From assembly GCA_023014335.1 (NCBI GenBank), contig JAECYW010000005.1:1116001-1180000 (forward strand): a DNA stretch of 64,000 nt. Reading direction: 5' to 3'. Shown in pieces: positions 55,395-64,000 of the stretch (the first letter of the stretch is position 1; each line of letters begins with the position of its first letter). A program made the position numbers and the translations under genes. This DNA comes from Galerina marginata (Eukaryota > Basidiomycota > Agaricomycetes > Agaricales > Galerinaceae). The notes under the pieces were generated by a model. That model was not told where the DNA came from and made no database searches. It worked only from the letters and a program-made list of their open reading frames with translations.

Positions 55395-57794
55395 CTAAGG
55401 CAGGCGATACGGAGTCGAAGGTGCACGTCCAAAGTACTCAAAGAAGGTCTGGCAGTAGAAAGGAAAAGCAATCTTCTCGACAGCAGCAACTTGATTAAAA
55501 GTACTCTGAATCGAAGTTGAACTGCCAGACCTCGTGACAGCAGTGAGTCGTCGAAGTTCACCTGCCGCAGAACCAGGCCATGATGTCAAAAGAACCCGAA
55601 ATGCTTCAACGTACTCCATCCTATCCTCCCAATCACGAGCTCCAAGTCCAGCATCATTTCTCGGAATGTCCATTCGTACAATGGAAGATTCACGGAAGCA
55701 TGCAGCAACCATCAAATCTCGCTCAATGCCCAGCTGCACAGAATGATATTCACGTGGAATAACACATCGATCCAATGCAAGGAGTTCCAGGCGGAAATTG
55801 CCATCGAAGAGATCCCAAATGATCTCCTTTAGCATCTGGCTACTGATGTTCACCCTTTCTTCAATCACATCTCTTGTGTTGCCAACAAGCCCTCGATTCC
55901 ATACCAAACGAGTGGGTAAGCGAAGTCGTGTGAGATCCAAGTTGAAGAGTTGTTCGAGATTTTCAATGGACATGGAACAAGATGAGGGCGGTTCAGTCTC
56001 AGCAGGCAGCAAACCGAAGGCAGGAGCCAGGCAACGAGTGAAGTAATCCTTCCATTCTTGCGGGTTCGGAAACTTGTCATCCAATGAGTGCCGGCTTGTT
56101 GTACGCCGGATCCACACAGAGCGGATAGACAACCACAAGACAACCAATAGGATCTTTCGGTTCTTGGCCATCTTATTGTTTGCGAAAACGAAGGGGTCAA
56201 GGAGTGGGTAACCTCGAAGAAGTGTCAAGTTGGCGTGGTCCCAGACAAGCTTCCAGCTCCGATTAACTAGTCGCAATGCACGAGCCCAACTGTCATTGGC
56301 GATGGGGAAAATGTCGGAGACCCACACCCGAAACTTCTCATCGTTGATTTGACGTGCCTTGATAATGCGACCTGGAAAAATTGCAGGAATAAATGTCGGA
56401 TTGGCGAGGAAGGAAGGTGTTTTGTATGCAAGAGGATGTCCAGCAGATGTGGGCGACGTCAAAGCCTGTGTAGTTCTAGGGCGGGTGAATGACATAGGAG
56501 CATAATTGCCAGCATTTCGAATATCCACTGTAAAACCAAAAAAAAATTAGACCGAACCATGATATGTAAATGAAAAAACCATACCTCCATGATGAGCATT
56601 GCCGATGTCGTCTGGAGCAGCTTCCTGGTGGGCAGAGTGGCCCATTCGGATGTTGAGCCGCCTCAATGATTGCGACGAGAGGTTGCGGGTAGCCGAAGCA
56701 TCACCCCAAAAGACGAACTCGCTGTTAGGCAAGATGTCGCGTTGCATATGTCCGGGTACCGAAGGCAAAACGTGGTTGAAAGTAGTGATTCGACGAGAAA
56801 TCAAATCAGGGGTTCGAACAAGCCAAACCGGGACACCCTCCATGAAATATTTGACTGCGATTTCGACATGACAGGTCACAGCTCCAACTATCCCCTTATC
56901 AACCGGATGTGGTTTATCACCTTCCAAAAGCTTCCTGTTCTTCCACTTGGTGAGAAACTCGTAGCACGCCAGTGTTTCCAAATAGTAGCGCTGGAAAGTG
57001 GTGACGGTCATGAGGGTGAGGATGTACGATTGGGGGGCAAAGGAGAGGGTGACCGATGCCAAACGCATGCCCGTCTCGCAAAACTGAAGTTCTGCCAGCT
57101 GGGTAGGTGTGAAACGGTCGGCCCGGTCCAAATATCGCTTGACATCTTTCGAGAGCTTGTGCCTCATATCCAGAAATGCCTTCACGAGGTCATCCCGAAC
57201 TCGCCCAATGTCGCCGACAGCAGAGCCGGGTTCGAGAATAAAATCCGACCTCTGAAGGTCGTACCAGGCCAGGCCGTGCTCGTGGCCAGCAATTTCCTCC
57301 TGTGGGGGGCGAGCTCGAATATATGCAAGGTAATAAGATCCGTTAAAAAACCATAGAGGCCAGAGGGTGAAGTCGCCGGTGAAGAAGCGGCCATCGGTAC
57401 GGGCCTGGATACCCTTGAGATCCTCGTTGAGGTTTGGTATCCAATCCATATTCGGGGATGTAATAATCAAGTTGGTTGGGCGGGGCCGGTTGTGCTCGTC
57501 GAAGGTGTTGGGTGCAAGGCATTGAAGCCCAGGAACCGCGTAGTCGAGAGGTTGCTGTAATTCGGCGATTGAGAGCGCATCCAAGCCACTGAAAGCTGTA
57601 GAACATTAATGAAAATTCTGCGCTCAGAACTGACGCCGAACTTACCAGGCGACGATCTTTCAAAGGGGGGGAAAATGGCCCTGTGGGTGGTGCTGTCTCG
57701 CATACCCCCATAGCAATCAATATAAGTATCTGTTATCATCGAAGTAATCAGCGAAATAGATTGAATTGACTGAACGAGAAGACTCACCCGGCAT
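55395..57794 (-). CDS. Gene Y copy 2: conserved protein of unknown function (744 aa, 4 exons)
   Basis: Not recognised. Exons 57794-57788, 57729-57646, 57595-56585 and 56527-55395, all GT-AG and in phase (2235 nt, 745 codons with stop). The protein begins MPDTYIDCYGGMRDS, with an N-terminal domain (DALSIAELQQPLDYAVPG..., FFTGDFTLWPLWFFNG, LAWYDLQRSDFILEPG) and a helical middle (HKLSKDVKRYLDRAD, YYLETLACYEFLTKWKNR). Next is EGVPVWLVRTPDLISRR, then a C-terminal half with Arg/Trp-rich SWARALRLVNRSWKLVWDHA and RREYHSVQLG-like patches. No signal peptide or catalytic signature is obvious. It is divergent from gene X across 2.2 kb, as in the first copy. The very small first exon is supported by identical structure in both copies. 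Confidence 0.8.
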
Positions 57795-59986
57795 CCCGTA
57801 GATTCTCTGCTGCAGACAAGGCGATAACGATCAGTAGACCCGTCGAGGACGGGCCTCAACAGATCCGCGAGGTGTTCTACCAGCCTTGAGAAGAATCCCA
57901 GGCTGGGTTGCACTGTACGCATGGTGGAGGTAGACGATGGGCGGGCAAGCCAACCCAACGAATGACCACGCCGAACATGTCAGGCGGGTTATCAACCAGC
58001 GAAGGCGAACATGCCAGCCTTCGCTTGTTGAAATGACGGGTACGGTACTGATACGAAAGCTCACCTAAATCCCAAATACCAATGACAGGGCTACAGCGGG
58101 AAACTTTCGTTCGCAGAGGGAGACCGGGATAGGAAGAGCAGAGGTGAAACAGGCGGGGCACGCGTGGTCGAATCCGATGTCGCAGGGAAGGCCAAATTGA
58201 CGAATGTCAGCCAATTGGAGTGGACTCAAGCGAAGGTCAGCTTGAGCCAAAACGAAAGACACGTCAGTTCGTTTTGCTGGGTATGCGTGGTGGGTGTGCA
58301 CTTTTGAGGCGTGGTGGGGGTGAGGAACGGCGTTGGGAGTGGGAGACTGAGCGTGTGAGTTCAAAGCCCGACACAAACCAGAGACGAAATATCTCTAAGT
58401 CCGATTTGAGCCACATGAGAGTCATAGGTAGAAAGGAGCACTCACAAAATAAAGGTCTTTTAGTGTAGTGGACACGATCCAAAAGCTGTGAGCTAACGCT
58501 GGCAGGTCGGTCTATTCGAGTGTTCGAATCCTGACTCTGCATTTCCTTTAATTTCGCATTTGGTTGAATTTTCTAATTTTTTCGTCCCTTCTTCTATTTT
58601 CTTTTTGACTCGTTTATTTTTCTCTACCTTGGCAATATTTTTGCACCCTCACTTTCTCACTTACTCCGTCAAGTTTGAGTCAGCGCGCCGATGCAGCTTT
58701 ACAGGTAAAGTGGAAATTCCCACACTCTTGAAATAGAATCAGTCGCGTTCCAATCTCGCTGCTTGCCCCGATCTCCCTTCTCTTACCCTCCGGACGACCA
58801 CAACAACTCAAGGCTCGACTCCCAGCTGACATCGCTGGCTTTGGAGCGGACTGACATGTCTTCCGCTCTCTCTCACTTCATCGCAGAGCTGGTTTATCGC
58901 TCCGTGATACGTTTTCTCGACTTCCACCTTGCCCTTCGGACGACGACGACGACCGCTCAAGATTCGACCGCCAGCTGACATGTCGCAGGCTTGGGAGCGG
59001 ACTGACATGTCGTCCGCTGTCTTTCTTCATCGCGAGGCTGATGTATCGCTCCGTGATACGTCTCTCAGCACAACCTCAGCACCCTCTGTTGTTTCGACCC
59101 ACCATGCCATCGATCCGACACCCCGCGTAGAGAACCGCCGAAGCAAGGAAGACATCGAGGGTCATCAGCACGCGTATAGTGGGCTTTCGCGTTGTTCTCT
59201 CAGGTTTGTAGCTACCTCAGGTACGTGTTCTCTGAATTCATCGTGTACTTATTCTAACTATTCCCCAAAGACAGGTATATACGTCCTCGCCAGTGTCCGT
59301 GCTGCATCCAACAACCCCGCTTCGGTAAAATGCCAGGGAAATTTCAGGTACGTTACACTCGTATCCTCACTAGCGGCAATTTTAACAGCCCTCGCAGTAT
59401 ACGCCGCCGACACCTTGATGCCAGGATCCGGAAACGCGAGGGAACAGTGTAGAAGGAATATTGACGAAGGGTTAGATGTGGACAGGAGGATGGGGAGGCG
59501 ACGCCATGCGAAGGATTTCCCCCCCTTTACTGGGACATTTCCATTTCACCTCCGGACTCTGAGGCGTGTCTGGCCACTCCACCGCTTACAGAAATTGCAT
59601 CCCAATCAGTGACGACGTCTGATTAGCGCCTGTCGATCGTCCGGGGTTCGTTTGCCAGGGTCAATATCACCATCACGGATCGGGATCGACTCGCCTTCAT
59701 TTCCTCGTCATCTGCGCGAATTCGGGCAATGGAAACACAGCGGGTTGGAGTTGGAAGGTAAGTCATAGAAAACCTCTCATTTATTATGTTTTCTAACTAA
59801 GTGTTACTTGCATTACCCAGGAATTAGACGAGTATGCCGGGGAGTATCGAAAATTTACCCGAATTTCAAATCCCCGATTCGCGGCGACCAGCTTTACGTC
59901 TTCGGCATATTCCCTCGACCCCCTAAGCATTTAAGGCCAGACAGTTCGCTGCTGGCTCCCTTCTTTCCACCGAACCACCACACACC
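57795..59986. promoter_or_regulatory. Divergent intergenic region between gene Y copy 2 and gene X copy 2
   Basis: Inverted counterpart of 19169-21467. Two tandem-like units near 58840-59080 carry ggagcggactgacatgtc and atcgctccgtgatacgt. GACATGTC lies at 58853, 58977 and 59004. Shared segments also flank gene Y (gcgaaggcgaacatgccagcc near 58000) and gene X (gcctgtcgatcgtccgg, ccagggtcaatatcaccatc near 59630-59680). Between 59190 and 59610 several GT-AG-like pairs occur, so a small extra transcript or 5' UTR exons are possible. Regulatory function is inferred. Confidence 0.5.
58452..58541 (+). other. tRNA-like (Pol III box) segment, copy 2
   Basis: TTAGTGTAGTGG (58460-58471, box A-like) and GTTCGAATCC (58522-58531, box B-like), with the shared middle gagctaacgctggcaggtcg also present in copy 1. 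Stems do not fold as a proper cloverleaf. Confidence 0.4.
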
Positions 59987-62900
59987 ATGCCACCGAAACG
60001 CAAAGCCTCCAAAGAGAAACTTAGAAAGGGCAAGAAGGCGAAGAGAGACGAGGTAAGCCCTACCCCTCTCCCCTCTCATTGTCCTTACTAACCCTTCCTG
60101 AAGGAGTCCGTCGCCGCCGAAGCTGACACTGAGGACGCGACGACGCCAACGAAGCCGGCCCCGGTAAGTGTTTAGGTGTCGTGGTGCACCTCGTCGCTGA
60201 CGGTCTCCCTTTAGAGGAAACGAGGTCGACCACGCAAGGTGCCCCAACCTTCCAACGACCGACCGTAAGTCGACTTCGACTCGAATCCTACGTGGCAGGG
60301 AGTGTGGGCGGGGAGTTCGTAGGCTGACATTCGCCTACGTACGGGGTTGTGCTGACATCTCGCACACCCCACCGAGTCTAGACGCTGGCTTCCGCGTCTA
60401 TCTCCAACCCCCTCGCATCTTCATGCCACGTATGGTTACTATATTTAAGCTGACTTTTCAACAGGCTCGTTCCTCCTTCGAACGGGGTGGCAAGCGGCCA
60501 TCCTAGAGGCCAGTCCACCCGTCTTTCCACTGCTACTCGAGTCGGTGAATCCGCCGAGCTTCCCGATAGCTCGGAAGTCGTCGTACCCATCCATATTCCC
60601 AACGGCGCCACCGTGGACCAAGCTGCCCAAGTTCCAAGTGCCGCCGGATTAGGCCCCTCCATCGGGGAAAAGTAAGTAATTATCGGTTTACTATCTAGGT
60701 GCCAATGTTCTAACCCCCAAGTATAGCGTACGAATTGGTCGGCCTCGCCGCTCCTGCACTATGCGAGGTCCAGCTCCTCCGCCTCCTGTTCCTGCTCCAG
60801 CGCCTCCAATTCCTGCCCCACCCAGACCGAAGCCTACCCCGATTCGCTACGACAGCGATTTCGAAAGCCCCCTCGACGATAGCGACCATGGGCACAACAT
60901 CGCGAAAAACCGGCGCAAGGCAAAACTGCGGGCGGCAAAGAGGAAGGCCAAAGCTGATGCCCGTGCTTTGTTTTCGAAGGCTCTTCACGATGGCCTCGCG
61001 GATCCCACCCCGCTGAAAAAGCGAGCCCGAGATGAAGACTCCGGCGAGGAGCGTGAGATCGCGCCAGCTCAGAAAAGACCACACACCGACGGGAACATTG
61101 CCATCGGAAGCCGACCCCCCGCAGTCCTGCGTCAGTCCCCTCCATGCGGATTTTCTGTGAACCGAGCACGGGCTGAGAGGAAAGCTCGGCTAACTCAGCT
61201 GGCGGCAGACAAGGCTGCAAAGGACCTACGGTTGGCTGCGAGTCCCAGGTCCCCGAAGCACGGCAAGCTCTCGAATACGATGAAGCCCGAAGTCAAGAGG
61301 ACGGGTGGCTTGAAGTTCGACGGCGTGTTCATTTCTCGTCGTCCGCTTCCTACCCGCGGCTCTGCAGCTGCCGACGTGGAAATCGGTACTGATACAGAGG
61401 AGGAGAGCTCGAAAGACACCGACGAAGAGACGACTGATGATGGGGCGGATCGTGTCCCTCCGAATGCTGGCAAGACTGACAGACGAGACGACAACGATGA
61501 CGATGACAACGAGGGTGGGGTATATGACCCTATTAGGAGTGGACATCACGGCGAAGAAAGCGACACAAATGGCTGGTCTCGAGACAGCAACATCGAAGGC
61601 CCAGGCAGAGGCTATGAATCCGAGATTGGGGCGGGTGTTCACAGTGGTGATGATATATTCACTGCTCCTCCCTCGGCACCTGTCTCCTCTTTCAGCCGAA
61701 AGCTTCTTCAGCCAAAGGAACTCCCTGGGTCAGATCCATTGTCTATTCATACTGAAAGCGGCACTAGTGGTTCCGACTTTGGAGAGACTCAGCGAAAGGC
61801 GAAGGTGACCCGGGCTTTTCGAAACCGTGACCCAGAACTTTCCGAAACCCTTGACTCTGACGATGAAGCCTTGGCAAATGATGTTGTTGAATCAAGCCCA
61901 AGGTCAGCTTCGACGAAGGTTGATAAGGGAAAGCAGAAGGCTACCAATGACAACACTGTCAACAAACCTAGCAGGGACTTCATTGATGATGAGGAGGTGG
62001 ATAGAATGGCCAATGACGATGAAGATTTTATCCAACCACGTTCCACGAAGAAGAAGGCTGGCCGACATTCACTTAACTTTGAAGCTGAATCGAAACAACT
62101 TGGTATCCATGTTCTTGGGTTGGCAGCTGAACTTGCTGCTAGACACAATAAAGACGATGATTCTGTCTTCCAAAAATGGGGCATCAACAATCCTTCAGTG
62201 CGTAGGTGTAATTTTTGGAATGAATTCCAGCAATGGAGGGCCAGAGTAGCCACAGATGGAGAAATTGAAGGATGTAAGCTTATCTTTTATCATTATTGTT
62301 AACTTGACTTATAAAATTCATAAATCTTTAGTGGATGAGTTTCGTCAGCTGGTAGAATCTGAATATGCAGAATATAAGAAGCTGTCAGATGAAGATCAAG
62401 AAGCCTTTCGAATTAAGGTCAGAAAGGAGTTGGAGGAGTTTGCATCGGATGAATCGGTCATTCTACATCCTGTCCGCCGTTTGCTTATTGCTGAGCGCCA
62501 GATTGAGGCAGTTGTAAGTATTGCTTTGAGTTTAATAGATTTGTTCTTGGCTGATTGGGTGTTTTAAAGCTTGCATCAGTTAATCGACTTAACAAGGACT
62601 TCTTAGCTTTTGGTGCTATCATTCATGTTGGCACTGATTCTGTGGCTCGCGAAAAATCTGGTGTCATTGCTGGATCTTCAGCTGGTCGGAAACTTATTGA
62701 GGATCACAAGTTCCATGTCCAGGCTTTTATTGAGACTGTAACTGATAAATACAGGTATGTTTATATATTCTTTTATCTGCATTTTATGCTAAGTTCTATT
62801 GCACTAGGTCTGGCCTTGCAGATGCCCGACTAAGGGAAATGTTAACACGAAATAAGCCTACCGATAAGGATTCCAGTGATGTGGTGCCACAGACTGCAGT

Positions 62901-64000
62901 CGATCATGGTGAAGCAGACAATGATAACATGTCAAGGGCACAATTTCGTCAATCAGTCACTAATGAGATGCGGAATCAGCTTCGTAAGTTCTTTTTTCTT
63001 TTCTTATGCTTTGCATACTCATATTTGATGCAGATTATGCTGTTCCTGAGCTTAAGGGCCGACGGAATCTCCCATGGGGTGATCTGACCGACCGAGCTCT
63101 CAAGCATTGCTTCCATATCAATGGATGGCCTGATCTTGTGGTTCCTACCTACCCTCACCAAGGACTTTTTGATCCTGCAAAGCAGTCTTTGCTAGCCTGG
63201 AAACACTTGGACACCTTGCTCAAGTCTGGATCTCTTCACTTTGCTTCTTGGACTGAAGGTAAATTTTTCTTTGTGTTTTATATAATTCTTCTGTTTAACT
63301 ATGCCAACTTTAGAGGAAAAGGCAATTCCCGTTGGTTCTGTTGAATATTTCAAGATTCCTTTGCTTTCGACTTTGGATAGTAAACCACTTGTGTTGGTTG
63401 AAGATCTGAAGCAGGCTTCAAAGATGGTCCGAAAACCTGTCACTATCACTGCTTCTGCTGGTTTACAATCTGTTCAGCCAACTACTACAGCAGTCCCTTC
63501 TTTTCCACGGAAATCCTCAATATCCACCAAATCTGCTGTAGCTGATCGCCAACCTCATTCATCTCCTACTGCTATGCAGATTGATTCGAATCCACAGTTT
63601 TCTCCGCTTTTCGACCCATCAGCAGCTGACAAAGCTAAAATCGCGAAATATCAGAAGGAAATCCAACGTCTTGAAGCTCGTGCATTGGCAAAGAAACGCA
63701 CCCCAATGGATGAGTATTTTGATCAATATACGGTTCTTGGGCCTGATCAAATTCCAACTGGGGCTACTCATGAGCTTCATAGTTTCCACTCCCCTGATAT
63801 CGTTTTACGCCACTCTGGATCAATCCCAAAACAGACTGCATTTCCCTATCGCAGTGAAATTGGTCGCTCTCAACCTGCCCAGTCTTCAAAGTCTCAGTCA
63901 CGTGTTTCAGGTTCAAAAGTCTCTCCCGATTCATTCTATCAGAAGCCTAACCCATTGGCTCCTTCGAAACGTGCGCTTCCTCCTCATCATCCTGCGGCAC
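59987..64000 (+). CDS. Gene X copy 2: AT-hook, Lys-rich nuclear protein (10 exons visible, 3' end outside)
   Basis: Exons 59987-60052, 60104-60163, 60215-60264, 60465-60671, 60727-62273, 62332-62513, 62570-62754, 62808-62983, 63034-63258 and 63314-64000, all GT-AG with consistent phases, giving 1128 codons in the window. The N-terminus MPPKRKASKEKLRKGKKAKR is basic. An AT-hook KRGRPRK lies at about residue 44, with a second hook-like IGRPRR near 131. Then follow a Pro-rich stretch, basic NRRKAKLRAAKRKAK, acidic Asp/Glu runs, and EYKKLSDEDQEAFRIKVRKE, which has weak HMG-box flavour. The C-terminal half has GRRNLPWGDLTD, FHINGWPDLVVPTYPHQG and a coiled-coil-like KYQKEIQRLEARALAKK. DNA or chromatin binding in the nucleus is inferred from the AT-hooks only. 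By comparison with copy 1, about 98 residues remain beyond the window. Confidence 0.85.

Noticed and set aside
62332..62440. Calling gene X an HMG-box protein
   Set aside because: The EYKKLSDEDQEAF stretch is suggestive, but the rest of the HMG pattern is not evident by eye; only AT-hooks are clear.

Overview
This window looks like a repeat-rich nuclear region of a filamentous fungus, most likely an agaricomycete basidiomycete. The evidence is a KDZ transposase with its cysteine-rich N-terminal module, many short (about 50-60 bp) GT-AG introns, Ty3/gypsy and Ty1/copia remnants, and multi-exon host-type genes with AT-hooks. No species can be named. There are no bacterial operons, rRNA genes, CRISPR arrays or confident tRNAs.

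Layout. 1-3637 is a perfect 1492-bp tandem array made from a Ty3/gypsy segment carrying an inserted Helitron-like element; the gypsy RNase H-integrase follows (3583-5757). 5815-7432 is a minus-strand multi-exon gene remnant. 8.6-11.4 kb is repeats. 11.4-19.2 kb (minus) is a broken copy of an AT-hook gene (gene X), and 21.5-22.5 kb (plus) a truncated copy of a divergent partner (gene Y). 22.5-25.6 kb is a Helitron-like element with an 891-bp tandem array. 25.6-31.2 kb is a broken copia element with an LTR. 32937-41246 is a complete LTR element with identical 410-bp LTRs, a 5-bp target duplication and one 2166-codon ORF showing no recognisable pol domain. 45.0-48.6 kb is a minus-strand copia remnant. 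48.6-51.3 kb holds small DNA transposons. 51635-54977 is an intact KDZ transposase gene. 55395-57794 and 59987-64000 are intact-looking copies of genes Y and X in inverted orientation relative to the first pair.

The main unifying signal is a dispersed non-autonomous element, about 13 copies of 0.36-3.1 kb. It inserts after or before a T without longer target duplication, starts TACAAG and ends CCAAGT, and has an asymmetric 12-bp inverted repeat, a 5' palindrome and a 3' hairpin 11-12 nt from its end. This matches the architecture of non-canonical Helitrons (Helentron/Helitron2 type). Empty sites inside this same window (duplicate genes, copia LTR, another copy of itself) define its ends to within one base. 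It interrupts gene X twice, gene Y once, gypsy, copia pol, a copia LTR and itself.

The second strong candidate for something undescribed is the 8.3-kb LTR element whose only long ORF is large, intact and internally repetitive but pol-less. The third is the duplicated divergent gene pair X/Y with a shared repeat-bearing intergenic region. All statements come from reading the sequence; no database search was run.
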